From: Wolinella sp052173415
GTDB lineage: Bacteria; Campylobacterota; Campylobacteria; Campylobacterales; Helicobacteraceae
Assembly (NCBI GenBank): GCA_052173415.1
Contig: JBQMYQ010000007.1
Location: 1 to 61,542, forward strand
Reading direction: 5' to 3'
DNA length: 61,542 nt
The notes beneath the pieces are model-generated. The model ran no database searches, was not told the DNA's origin, and worked only from the letters and a program-made list of their open reading frames with translations. A program made the translations under genes and the position numbers. This document shows positions 1 through 8,607 of this stretch, in pieces; position 1 is the stretch's first letter, and every line of letters begins with the position of its first letter.

Positions 1-59
1 AAGCCACCCTGACCTTTGGCATGGATTTGAGTGATTTCAACCAAGCGATGAGGGCTCAT
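1..59 (-). CDS. Possible 5' end of an unidentified gene leaving the window
   Basis: Reading the minus strand from an ATG at 57-59 gives an open frame to the window edge (begins MSPHRLVEITQIHAKGQGG) that looks protein-like. No good ribosome binding site precedes the ATG, and the same frame stays open upstream for about 15 more codons before a TAG, so the start is uncertain. No family is recognised. It may be only a chance frame. Confidence 0.25.
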   Translation of the reverse strand, partial: MSPHRLVEITQIHAKGQGG

Positions 60-356
60 CAAGGTCGCGCGAGCTTGCCAAAGCGCAACACCTTTGGAGC
101 CAGACTACCAAAGTGCGCCCCCTCCCCCGCAAGGACACAGAAAAGCCGTCAATCTCGAATGCACTTCGTCGCTTTTATCCATTCGCAGCCTCAAGTGATA
201 CTAATTAATTAAGCACGCTTCACAACCGCTAAACGATTTTTACACACACTTTTTTGGTATTTAAAATAACAGCGACCGCGCGACTATCATTTTTGAATGT
301 AAGACACCGGCAGTTTATACGAGAAAGGAGAGATGCCCCGCACAAAATCTCAGATA
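60..356. other. Intergenic stretch downstream of carA
   Basis: About 300 bases lie between the window-edge frame and the 3' end of carA. No convincing gene, RNA or terminator is seen. Short open frames on both strands lack ribosome binding sites and recognisable content. Confidence 0.4.
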
Positions 357-1490
357 TTACCCTCTTGTTTTTTGAATCATTTTGGCAAATTCCGCGAAAA
401 TCCCCGCGCTCTCATGCGGTCCGGGCGAGGCTTCAGGGTGATGCTGGAGTGAAAAAATCCTCCCTTTTTTATATTTTAGTCCCTCGATGGTGCCATCAAA
501 TAGGTTTCGATAAGTAATTTCTGCAACCTCCGTAATTCCCTCAGACACGGAATAGTTATGATTTTGCGCTGTAATTTCTACCGCTCCATTACTGAGATTT
601 TTCACTGGGTGATTACCCCCGTGATGCCCAAATTTTAGCTTGTAGGTAGAAAAACCATGCGCAAGTGCGAGCAACTGATGCCCAAGACAGATTGCAAATA
701 TCGGAATATCCGCACGGACAAGCTCTTTAATCTTCTCCACTTCTTGCTTTAAAATCGCGGGGTCGCCCGGTCCATTTGAGAGAAACACGCCACCAATCTC
801 GTCGCTTTTGTAACGCCTTATAATCTCGCTAGATTCGAAAGTATGGGGGATTACCTCCACTTGCATGCCCGCATTCACGAGCCCATTAAGAATGTTACGC
901 TTGATCCCAAAATCAATCGCAACGATCTTACAAAACGTCCTAGGCGAGGCGTATTCCATCGTCTCAAAGTCAAATGCCCCCTGTGTATGGAGGTAAGATT
1001 CGCGCGTGCTGACCTCTTTAATGTAGTCGATTTTTTGGATTCTCGGCGCGTTTGCAAGGAGGCGTTTTAGCTCCTCTTTATCGCTAATTTCCGTCGAGGC
1101 GATCATCATCATCGCCCCTTCCTTGCGGATCATTTGTGCAAGGAATCGCGTGGGAATCCCGGCAATTCCCATAATCCCATGACGCTTCAAAAAGCTCCCA
1201 AGCGGCTCTTTTGCGCGAAAATTTGAGGGGGAATCATTATAGTGTTTGACGAGGATTCCCTTACAAAATGCCCCGCGACTCTCCATATCGTGCGGATTGA
1301 CCCCTACGATTCCCACCTCGGGCATGGTAAAAGTGATAAACTGCCCCGCATAACTTGGATCGGTGATAATCTCCTGATAGCCACTCATCGAGGTGTTAAA
1401 AACAACCTCACCTACGCAACCCCCATCACTTCCAAAGCTCTGTGCTTCAAAAAATAGTCCATTCTCAAAATAGAGATAGGCACGCTTCAC
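357..1490 (-). CDS. carA: Carbamoyl-phosphate synthase small subunit (glutaminase)
   Basis: This subunit hydrolyses glutamine and channels ammonia to CarB for carbamoyl phosphate, feeding pyrimidine and arginine synthesis in the cytoplasm. The 377-residue product has the usual length. The N-terminal half is the CarA-specific domain (NTSMSGYQEIITDPSYAGQ near residue 32). The C-terminal half is a class I glutamine amidotransferase with the nucleophile Cys268 in FAICLGHQ and the catalytic His-x-Glu in LQHHPEASPGP. It starts with ATG inside the end of the DUF507 gene (4-base overlap), so the two are probably co-translated. carB is not in the window. Identification is firm. Confidence 0.97.
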   Translation of the reverse strand: MKRAYLYFENGLFFEAQSFGSDGGCVGEVVFNTSMSGYQEIITDPSYAGQFITFTMPEVGIVGVNPHDMESRGAFCKGILVKHYNDSPSNFRAKEPLGSFLKRHGIMGIAGIPTRFLAQMIRKEGAMMMIASTEISDKEELKRLLANAPRIQKIDYIKEVSTRESYLHTQGAFDFETMEYASPRTFCKIVAIDFGIKRNILNGLVNAGMQVEVIPHTFESSEIIRRYKSDEIGGVFLSNGPGDPAILKQEVEKIKELVRADIPIFAICLGHQLLALAHGFSTYKLKFGHHGGNHPVKNLSNGAVEITAQNHNYSVSEGITEVAEITYRNLFDGTIEGLKYKKGRIFSLQHHPEASPGPHESAGIFAEFAKMIQKTRG

Positions 1491-2038
1491 AGGAAGCCTC
1501 GCTTCCGCAGCTCCTCTTCATAAAGCTTTTCAAAAACCATCTCATACTCTTCCGTGCCCGCGATGATTTTGCGCTTGTAGTTGGCAATTTTCTCGATCAC
1601 GACATCTTCGATACTTTCATAGATTTTTGTGTAGCTATCCATCGCTTTGAATATGACATTTTTAATAATCGTTTCAGAAACATCAAAAGTGATGATCTTT
1701 TCTTGGATTAGCAACGCAAGTATCTTGTGCGAAAGGTCGCTATACCTATCCTCTCTAGCGAGGATAAAGCCCTCTTCCTCGGCAAGCTTTTTCTTTGCCA
1801 TCCAGAAAAATTGCCGCTCATCTACGCGCAAAAACTCCATCTCTTCGAGATTCTCCTCTAAGAGCGCTCGCACCCGCTCTTCGAGCGCAATTTCCCGTTT
1901 GATATTTTCCTCTAGCAGATTTTGGGCAATTTGATTAATCCGATCCATGCTCGTCTCAAGCTCAACATAACCTGAATTCACGAGGTCAATGGCGATTTTG
2001 TTTGCCACATATGGGGCATGGGGGAGTCGTAGCTTCAT
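1487..2038 (-). CDS. DUF507 family protein
   Basis: The 183-residue product is a highly charged, largely helical protein of the DUF507 family, which occurs in Campylobacterota and some other bacteria and has no established function. It begins MKLRLPHAPYVANKIAID and is rich in Glu, Lys and Arg, with heptad-like stretches around residues 35-110 that may form coiled coil. ATG follows GAAGG at a normal distance. Its 3' end overlaps the carA start by 4 bases, the usual neighbour in this group. An AT-rich block with TATATAGAAT on the minus strand (about 2065-2076) is a plausible -10 region for this pair. Confidence 0.85.
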   Translation of the reverse strand: MKLRLPHAPYVANKIAIDLVNSGYVELETSMDRINQIAQNLLEENIKREIALEERVRALLEENLEEMEFLRVDERQFFWMAKKKLAEEEGFILAREDRYSDLSHKILALLIQEKIITFDVSETIIKNVIFKAMDSYTKIYESIEDVVIEKIANYKRKIIAGTEEYEMVFEKLYEEELRKRGFL

Positions 2039-2127
2039 CGTTTGACCTTCAATAATTTTGGGCGGATTCTATATAAAATTTGGTAAAAAAGGGTTAAAGC
2101 TCTCCCTCTTTGTGCGCGACCCTCTGC

Positions 2128-2133
2128 TATAAT
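2128..2133 (+). promoter_or_regulatory. Probable -10 box for dgt
   Basis: A perfect TATAAT lies 32 bases before the dgt ATG, in the divergent 127-bp gap shared with the DUF507-carA pair. No good -35 hexamer at the right distance is seen, which is common in Campylobacterota vegetative promoters. Confidence 0.55.
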
Positions 2134-2165
2134 CAGGAATCTAGGCTCACACAAAGGCTCATTTG

Positions 2166-3470
2166 ATGTATGCTCATCTCTTTTCCGAAAAACGCCACTC
2201 CAGTGCAGAAACGCGCAAAACACCATTCCGAGCGCCTTTTCTTGTCGATTATGACCGTCTTATATTTTCCAATCCATTCCGTCGCCTCTCTAAAAAAACA
2301 CAGGTTCATCCGCTTGTAAAAAACGATCATGTGCATAATCGCCTCACGCACTCTCTTGAGGTCGCGAGCGTCGGACGGACGCTGGGACTGGGAATCGGCG
2401 AATATCTTTTAGCGCGCGATTCCGCGCTTCCCTATTCGCCCTATGATGTCGCGGCAATCGTGCAAAGTGCCTGCCTAGCGCATGATATCGGGAATCCACC
2501 CTTTGGACACGCGGGCGAGGAGATTATCAAAGATTGGTTTGCTCGCCACCGCGATTCCCCATATTTAGAGGGGCTGAGCGAGGAGGAGTGTGCAGATTTT
2601 CTCGCATTTGATGGGAATGCGCAGAGCTTCCGTATCGTCACGCAACTGGAGAATAATCCCAAAAATGGGGGTATGCGCCTCACTTACTCTACGCTTGCAA
2701 GCATGATTAAATACCCGTGGGAATCAAGCGACCCCCGCTCCAAAGGGAAGAAATTCAGCTTTTTTCAGAGTGAAAAAGCCATCGCGCAGGAGGTGCTAGA
2801 GAGTTTTGGATTGAGCAGGCACGGGGAGCTTGTGCGCTATCCGTTCTCCTATCTCATGGAGGTAGCTGATGACATTTGCTACGCACTGTTAGATATTAAA
2901 GACGCCATAGAGCTGGGAATCCTAAGGCTAGAGGAGAGCAAGGACGTTTTTATGCTCTTGTGCGCGGATTCCTATGAGGAGATGGAGAAATCCGATGTCT
3001 ATGAGAATTACAGCGATTTTCAAAAGAGCTCGCGCCTGTGTGCTATCGCCATTAATCGCCTCACTAGCGAGGCTTTGGAGAGTTTTATCGAGCAGGATTT
3101 CCTTATGCCTTGTAAGCGAAGTGATCTGCTCTCGCACTTTCGCAATGATGAGCTAAAAAAGGGGTTAGAGCGTGCGAAGAAGCTCGGACATGAGAGGATT
3201 TTCAACCAACCGCGTAAAATCGAGCTAGAGCTTGGCGCGTATCACACGATAGGAATCCTGCTTGACAATCTGCTCCACGCCGCTTACGCGCTCCACAAAG
3301 AAAAAGTAAGCTTCAAAGATTCCCACGCGCTCGCGCTCATGAAGGAGCACGCGCCACAAAAAACCTCCAGCCTCTATGAGAAATATCAGGCGGTTTTGGA
3401 TTTCATCACGGGCATGACAGACAACTACGCCACCCATCTTGCGGGGCAACTAAGTGGCATGGGAAGATAG
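2166..3470 (+). CDS. dgt: dGTP triphosphohydrolase-like HD-domain protein
   Basis: The product (about 434 residues) belongs to the dGTPase family, which cleaves dGTP (or other dNTPs) to the nucleoside and tripolyphosphate and adjusts the dNTP pool. Metal-binding HD motifs are present: His in NRLTHSLEVASVGR (near residue 59) and the His-Asp pair in ACLAHDIGNPPFGHAGE (near 100). Length fits the shorter bacterial dGTPase class. The frame opens at a TTG directly before the ATG; the ATG at 2166 is preferred. It is transcribed alone, divergent from DUF507-carA. Substrate preference among dNTPs cannot be read from sequence. Confidence 0.9.
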   Translation: MYAHLFSEKRHSSAETRKTPFRAPFLVDYDRLIFSNPFRRLSKKTQVHPLVKNDHVHNRLTHSLEVASVGRTLGLGIGEYLLARDSALPYSPYDVAAIVQSACLAHDIGNPPFGHAGEEIIKDWFARHRDSPYLEGLSEEECADFLAFDGNAQSFRIVTQLENNPKNGGMRLTYSTLASMIKYPWESSDPRSKGKKFSFFQSEKAIAQEVLESFGLSRHGELVRYPFSYLMEVADDICYALLDIKDAIELGILRLEESKDVFMLLCADSYEEMEKSDVYENYSDFQKSSRLCAIAINRLTSEALESFIEQDFLMPCKRSDLLSHFRNDELKKGLERAKKLGHERIFNQPRKIELELGAYHTIGILLDNLLHAAYALHKEKVSFKDSHALALMKEHAPQKTSSLYEKYQAVLDFITGMTDNYATHLAGQLSGMGR

Positions 3471-3744
3471 CCCTTATAATGCCTAGCCCATGCGGGATTC
3501 CCTGTACCTTTCTTAGTAGATTCCTCACAAATTTTAAGCGCACGCTCGGGCTGGGAATCGAACATACAAATGACTCATTAAATAGCTTAAAAATTAAAAC
3601 TACAAAAATATCTTCAAAAATATTCGAAGGATGACTTTTATGAGGCAAATTTGTGCGATCCACCATAGGAATCCTCACTGATTGCACAAGCCGATGTAAT
3701 ATCGTTGCCATAGGGATTAGTGGCTAATAAAAAGCGTGGAATTG

Positions 3745-3772
3745 TTGCACCTAATTTCTAAAATAGTATAAT
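3745..3772 (+). promoter_or_regulatory. Sigma-70 type promoter for the C4-dicarboxylate transporter gene
   Basis: TTGCAC at 3745-3750 and TATAAT at 3767-3772 are separated by 16 bases. This predicts transcription starting near 3779 and a 5' leader of roughly 165 bases before the ATG at 3943. The rest of 3471-3744 shows no gene. Confidence 0.6.
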
Positions 3773-3778
3773 TTCTCG

Positions 3779-3942
3779 TAACGACTTTTAAAAAAGTGGA
3801 TAAACCCACTACGATAAGGGTCGATAAGGGGTTTGGCAGGAGTTTGAGTCCGCGCGATTAAGTTAAGCTGGAATCGCACGGATTTTGGTTGTAGTTTTTA
3901 TCTGACTAGGGTCGCACTCATCTCAACACGGAAGGAAAAGTT
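3779..3942 (+). promoter_or_regulatory. Long structured 5' leader with an attenuator-like hairpin
   Basis: The predicted leader contains a small hairpin (AGTGG 3795-3799 with CCACT 3806-3810), a tandem repeat CGATAAGGG (3812-3820 and 3822-3830), and an 11-bp stem with one mismatch (3849-3859 with 3872-3882) followed directly by TTTTGG. The last element resembles a weak intrinsic terminator inside the leader, so regulation by attenuation or RNA structure is possible. The ribosome binding site GGAAGGAAAAG precedes the ATG. No known riboswitch class is recognised. Confidence 0.45.
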
Positions 3943-5439
3943 ATGGATTTCATGATTATTTTAGAACTCATCGTGCTTTTTGGCGCGATTTTCTTGGGTG
4001 TCCGCCTCGGTGGCATGGCGATTGGCTATGCGGGTGGATTAGGGGTCGTGGTTTTGACGCTTGGTCTAAACCTCAAGGCAGGAAATATCCCATGGGACGT
4101 TATTTTGATTATTGCTTCAGTCATTGCAGCGATTACTGCGATGCAGGTCGCAGGCGGGCTTGATTATCTCGTGCAGCTTGCTTCAAAGCTATTGCGCAAG
4201 AATCCGAAATACATCAACTTCCTCGCACCGACTGTTACTTACCTATTAACAATCTTTGCAGGCACAGGGCATACGGCGTTTTCTATGATTCCCGTCATTG
4301 CTGAGGTCGCTAAAGGGCAGAATATCAAGCCCTCCGTGCCTCTAAGTATTGCGGTGGTCGCTTCTCAGATTGCAATTACCGCAAGCCCCGTTTCTGCTGC
4401 AGTAGTATTCATGGCGGGGAATATGGCTTTAGGTGGCATTGGCATTAGCTATCCAATCTTGCTTGCGATTTGGCTTCCTACTACGTTTTTGGGGTGCATG
4501 ATCACTGCGCTTATTATGAACTTCATGTGGAAGCAAAATCTAAGCGAAGATCCCGTCTATCAGGAGCGACTAAAAGCAGGGCTAGTTAAGGAGATTAAGG
4601 TAGCGGAGTATGCCGAGCTACCAAAAGGCGCGAAAAACTCTGTCCTTATTTTCCTAGCGGGTGTGATCGCCGTAGTCTTTTACGCCACAGCGATTAGTAA
4701 GAATGTCGGCTGGATCCAGCCTAGTGTCATCACTGGCTATGAGAAAGTCTATATGGAAAAAGATCAAGATCGCTTTGATGCGCTCGTAGCACAAAATGCA
4801 AAAGTAAAAAGCGACAAGGATCAAATCGGCGTGGAGCACCGATACGTCGAAGATCTTAGCAAGCCCACTAAGGTGCTCGCTCTCGCTAGAGATGGCGCGA
4901 TCATGAGCTTCATGATGATTATCGCGACACTTATTGTGCTCCTTTGCAAAGTTGATGTAGGTCAGCTCTCTAGCACAAGCACTTTTAAAAGCGGAATGAC
5001 TGCGTGCATCTGCGTCCTTGGGGTCGCGTGGCTGGGCGATACGTTCGTATCCAATCACACTACGGAGATTAAAAGCTTCGCAGGCGATCTTGTCGGCGCA
5101 TATCCTGCGCTCTTATCCGTAGCACTATTTTTTGCGAGCATGCTACTCTATTCACAAGCAGCCACTGCAAAGGCTCTGATTCCTACCGTTATTGCAGCAC
5201 TCGGGATCACAGCGGCAGACACCAGTAGCGCATACATCATCGTAGCCAGCTTTGCAGCCGTCTCCGCGCTCTTTGTCCTCCCCACTTATCCGACCTTGCT
5301 TGGTGCGGTTCAGATGGACGACACGGGAACGACAAGAATCGGACAATACATTTTCAATCACCCGTTCTTCATTCCGGGAATCCTAGCCATCGCATTCTCA
5401 GTCGCACTAGGGTTTATCTTCGCTCCTGTTCTTTTATAA
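3943..5439 (+). CDS. Anaerobic C4-dicarboxylate antiporter, DcuA/DcuB family
   Basis: Inner-membrane carrier exchanging fumarate, aspartate or malate for succinate, a key step of fumarate respiration in Helicobacter and Wolinella relatives. Family hallmarks are the hydrophobic segments along the whole length and conserved stretches such as IFAGTGHTAFSMIPVIAEVAK (first part, near residue 105), QIAITASPVSAA and TFKSGMTACICVLGVAWLG. At 498 residues it is about 50-65 longer than typical DcuA or DcuB; the extra part is a charged hydrophilic segment around residues 250-310. It sits alone behind its own promoter and structured leader. DcuA versus DcuB cannot be settled from sequence alone, so no symbol is given. 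Confidence 0.9.
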   Translation: MDFMIILELIVLFGAIFLGVRLGGMAIGYAGGLGVVVLTLGLNLKAGNIPWDVILIIASVIAAITAMQVAGGLDYLVQLASKLLRKNPKYINFLAPTVTYLLTIFAGTGHTAFSMIPVIAEVAKGQNIKPSVPLSIAVVASQIAITASPVSAAVVFMAGNMALGGIGISYPILLAIWLPTTFLGCMITALIMNFMWKQNLSEDPVYQERLKAGLVKEIKVAEYAELPKGAKNSVLIFLAGVIAVVFYATAISKNVGWIQPSVITGYEKVYMEKDQDRFDALVAQNAKVKSDKDQIGVEHRYVEDLSKPTKVLALARDGAIMSFMMIIATLIVLLCKVDVGQLSSTSTFKSGMTACICVLGVAWLGDTFVSNHTTEIKSFAGDLVGAYPALLSVALFFASMLLYSQAATAKALIPTVIAALGITAADTSSAYIIVASFAAVSALFVLPTYPTLLGAVQMDDTGTTRIGQYIFNHPFFIPGILAIAFSVALGFIFAPVLL

Positions 5440-5450
5440 AGCATTTATGC

Positions 5451-5486
5451 GAGATTCCCCCTCTATCTTGAGAGGGGGAGAATCTC
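5451..5486 (+). terminator. Strong hairpin after the transporter gene
   Basis: A 36-base inverted repeat starts 12 bases after the stop codon: GAGATTC plus CCCCTCT pair with AGAGGGG plus GAATCTC around a short loop. No U-run follows on the plus strand, so it may act as an mRNA 3' end stabiliser or a non-canonical terminator. Its arms contain the abundant GATTCC-type motif. Confidence 0.5.
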
Positions 5487-5735
5487 TTAAAAAGCAGGTC
5501 AGCGATTCCTTGATTCTTAAGCATGATTCCTGCAAATTACCTTTTATAAACAGATCCTCAAAAAATTCGCCCCTGAACCTAGCTTGTCGCTTTGTCCTAT
5601 TTTGTTGATGAAGTTTAGTGGAGAATCCCATGTGTCTTAAAAAACTCCATTTGCAAATCATGTGCAGATGACCACATTTAGCTTGACTTGCAAAAAAAAC
5701 GACACAATGACCAAAATTTTCACAAAGGGGCGAAT
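5487..5735. other. Intergenic region before the AT-rich island
   Basis: No gene is seen. Base composition becomes AT-rich from about 5600. TTGACT near 5683 could be a -35 element for the broken DUF262 gene but no clear -10 follows. Confidence 0.35.
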
Positions 5736-7519
5736 ATGGCAGGATACCAGTCAGCCACAATCATAGATGTGCTTGAAAAAATAAGTAGAAGAGAATACTT
5801 GCTACTGGTATTTCAAAGAGAATATGTATGGTCGCGCGAGTAGATAGAGAGACTGTTTGATTCGCTAATGCGCGGTTATCCCATAAGCTCTATGTTGTTT
5901 TGGCAGGTTAAAGGAGAGAACAAAAATAGATGGAAATTTTATGGGTTTTTAGACAAGTATAGAGAAGAGTATCACACACATAATAACGAAGTAAACACCT
6001 CATTACACAATTATTTTTACGCCATCTTAGATGGGTAGCAACGCCTAACTTCCATATATCTGGCACTTTATGGAAACTACGATACTCACAAATCTCGCAA
6101 AAAATGAAAGAATACAGACAGTAACTTTCATATATGCGATTTTTATTTTAATCTCACAGGCTCACAAGAGAGCAAAACTCCGATGTGAAGTATGAATTTC
6201 TGTGGCTTGATAGGGAGGATACAGAAGGAAAGGTATTGTATGCCGATGAACATAATCGAAAATGGTTTAAGTGCAAATATATACCAGATCTACGAGAAAA
6301 GGAGGGCTTTAAGTATTTTTTAGAGACGCCAGAGACTTCTTTAACAGAAAACGAAAAAGAAATGCTAAGTGATTTTTACACCTTAATCTTTGACACTAAA
6401 GATGATACAAAAATTAATTATTACCTCGAAGAGAGTGGGAATCCAGATAGAGCAGTCGATATTTTTATTCGTATAAATTCGGGTGGGACGCACTTGGACT
6501 ACTCTGATATTTTATTTTCTTACGCTATTGCCAATTGGCAAACAAAAGATGCAAGAACGGAAATAAACGATCTAATCGAGTATGTAAATCAGAGTTTGGA
6601 CTTTAGCATAACAAAAGGTTTAATTTTAAAAACCTTTTTGTTTCTATACCACAACAATATCAAATTTAAAATAGATAGCTTTGATAATGGTTTTATTGAG
6701 AGGATTGAGACGGGGTGGGAAAGTATAAAAGATTGCATAATACAGGCATTTGAACTTCTTAAAGCTTTTGGTTTAAATAGAGATACACTAAGCTCAAACA
6801 ATGCTATTTTACCTGTTATATACTATCTGTATCACAAAAAAATATACTCTGAAATCGTAGATAGCAAGCCGCTAAAAGATGAGAGAAATGCCATTAGAAA
6901 ATACCTTTTGCGAGCAACTGTATTAAAACCTTTTAGGGGTAGTGCCGATAGCGTTTTGGCAAATATCAGGAAGGTTTTTATAAAAGATTGGAAAGGGGAT
7001 AAATTTTTTGATAGTGAATTTAAACTTTTCCCTATAGATTATATAGAAAATAGCTATAAATATGGCTCAAATATAGACGATGAATTTTTAGAAAGTCTTA
7101 TGAGTTATAGAAAAGATAGTGCAGAAGCGTTTGCTATATTGTCTTTACTTTTTCATAATTTAGATACGAAAAATGGCAATTTTCATAAAGACCATCTTTA
7201 TCCTGCATCTAAATACAAAGAATATGAAAGGATTATGAAATCCAAAAATATAGAACCTCATAGTTTCAAAGATTACGACTCGTTGCCAAATCTACAACTC
7301 TTAGACGCAAATGAAAATATGTCAAAACAAGATAAATCGCTAAAAGAGTGGGTCGAAATTGAGTGCAAAGGTAAGGATCTAGCTTTTAAAAATAGCTTCC
7401 TGAACTCTAAATTCATCCCAGAAGATGTCGACTTAAGCCTAGAGAATTTTGGTGAATTTTATGAAAAGCGTAAGGCACTATTGATCAAAAAATTGAAAAA
7501 AATAATGGAGGAAGCGTGA
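5736..7519 (+). pseudogene. Broken GmrSD-like defence gene (DUF262 plus HNH/DUF1524-like)
   Basis: Read from ATG 5736, one coherent protein of about 594 residues can be reconstructed, interrupted by TAG 5841-5843, TAG 6036-6038, TGA 6105-6107 and a one-base deletion near 6180. The N-terminal part is DUF262: FQREYVWSRE-stop-IERLFDS, then LDG-stop-QRLTS, where the family has DGQQR, so the second amber hits the nucleotide-handling motif. The intact 444-codon 3' part (from 6185) ends with an HNH/DUF1524-like region (FHKDHLYP, LPNLQLLD). DUF262-DUF1524 proteins (GmrSD, SspE type) act as nucleases against modified or unmodified phage DNA. Composition is AT-rich, unlike neighbours, suggesting transfer. 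The 3' part could still be made from GTG 6185 but lacks the DUF262 core. Confidence 0.8.
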
Positions 7520-7554
7520 TGATTCGCTTTTAAAGAAGTTTTAAAATGCTCAAC

Positions 7555-8143
7555 CTACAATTCCAACACTTGAAAGAATAGCTCTTCTGTTCTGCAGTGG
7601 GCAGAATTATAAATCTTAACTCCATTTAAAGTAGCAGTGTGGGCTTTTGGCTCATGGATATGCCCGCAGAGCACGATTTTTGCCCTCAATAGCCCATTTT
7701 TAATAAACCGTGCAAGTTCTGCATCACCGTAATCTTTAGCATCTTTACTGGTGCTTGTATCCGTCTTCGTTGGCGGGACATGTGTGAGCAAAATATCGCA
7801 CTCTGCAAATTCCAACAAATCATCATACACATAAGGCACACAACCGATTTTAACACCGTTTATCGTCTTTATTGCTCCATCAACATAAATTCCACTTATA
7901 CTGTTTAGCCAATCTGAAGGCATATCGTGATTCCCCGAACAAGCAAATACTGGTTTGTAAAAGCTTTTTAGCCATGAAGTTATTTGACCTTTCTGGTACA
8001 TGAGCGAGCTATAGTTACATTCATCCAAAAAATCACCGCTGAAACAAAATAGATCAAACTCATTTTGATGCGCCAAAATGTGGTCAAAATAACTTTCACG
8101 GAAATGTTAAGTCGCTTGTATGAAAAAGCTTTAAATTACCCAT
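7555..8143 (-). pseudogene. Frameshifted calcineurin-like metallophosphoesterase
   Basis: From ATG 8143 the product begins MGNLKLFHTSDL and, after removal of one extra base (near 8108-8110), continues HFRESYFDHILAH into an open frame to 7555: about 195 residues. Metal-binding motifs of the family are present: SDLH (split by the frameshift), SGDFLDE, SGNHD, THVPP and GHIHEP. Without the repair only a 173-codon frame lacking the first metal motif can be translated. It is convergent with the broken DUF262 gene and shares its AT-rich composition. The substrate is unknown. A sequencing error is the main alternative explanation. Confidence 0.75.
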
Positions 8144-8271
8144 TCTACAACCGTTAATTGATATACTAAGCTCAACCTGCCTTTATTGATTACAAAAATT
8201 CTGCATAATCTTAATAAATTTTATTAATAATATCAAACAAGCGAGGGATGTAATAGAAATTTAATAACTAG

Positions 8272-8362
8272 TGGCGGACAGGGAGGGATTCGAACCCTCG
8301 GTAACCTTGCGGCTACGCGTCCTTAGCAGGGACGTGGTTTCAGCCAACTCACCCACCGGTCC
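8272..8362 (-). tRNA. tRNA-Ser (anticodon GCU)
   Basis: The minus strand folds as a class II tRNA: acceptor GGACCGG... ending GCCA with encoded CCA at 8272-8274, anticodon loop CTGCTAA giving GCU (reads AGC/AGU), a long variable arm, and a T-arm with GGTTCGAATCC. The length of 91 bases fits tRNA-Ser with CCA. Its 3' end faces the AT-rich island, a common integration site geometry. Confidence 0.95.
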
Positions 8363-8386
8363 TAAAGAGAGGATAAAAGAGTCGCA

Positions 8387-8392
8387 ATTATA
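8387..8392 (-). promoter_or_regulatory. -10 box for tRNA-Ser
   Basis: TATAAT on the minus strand lies 24 bases before the tRNA 5' end, in an AT-rich stretch. No gene is seen in the remaining 245-base gap up to the motE-like gene. Confidence 0.55.
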
Positions 8393-8607
8393 TAAAAAAG
8401 AGTTGAAAAATGCCTTATACACGGCTCGCACTGACACGCCCGCCCTGTATGCGTGTAAATCCCGCGGTAAATGGGTTATAATTCTCGCAACTGCGCCAAA
8501 AGCCACGCGCAAAAAGGCAACTTCCACAAAGCGCACCTTTTCCTAAAACGCTCCCACTTAGATTAGCTTCCGCCTGCCCCGCTTTCAAGTAAGCACCTTC
8601 CCTCTGC

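Noticed and set aside
5736..6180. Reassigned stop codons (TAG/TGA read as amino acids) to explain the interrupted DUF262 frame
   Set aside because: TAG and TGA end many intact genes in this window (e.g. TAG of cheA, TGA of pseB, motB and argC), and a one-base frameshift is also present. Decay is simpler.
5440..8272. Direct repeat of the tRNA-Ser 3' end marking an integration boundary
   Set aside because: I looked for the T-arm and acceptor sequence near the left edge of the island and found no copy.
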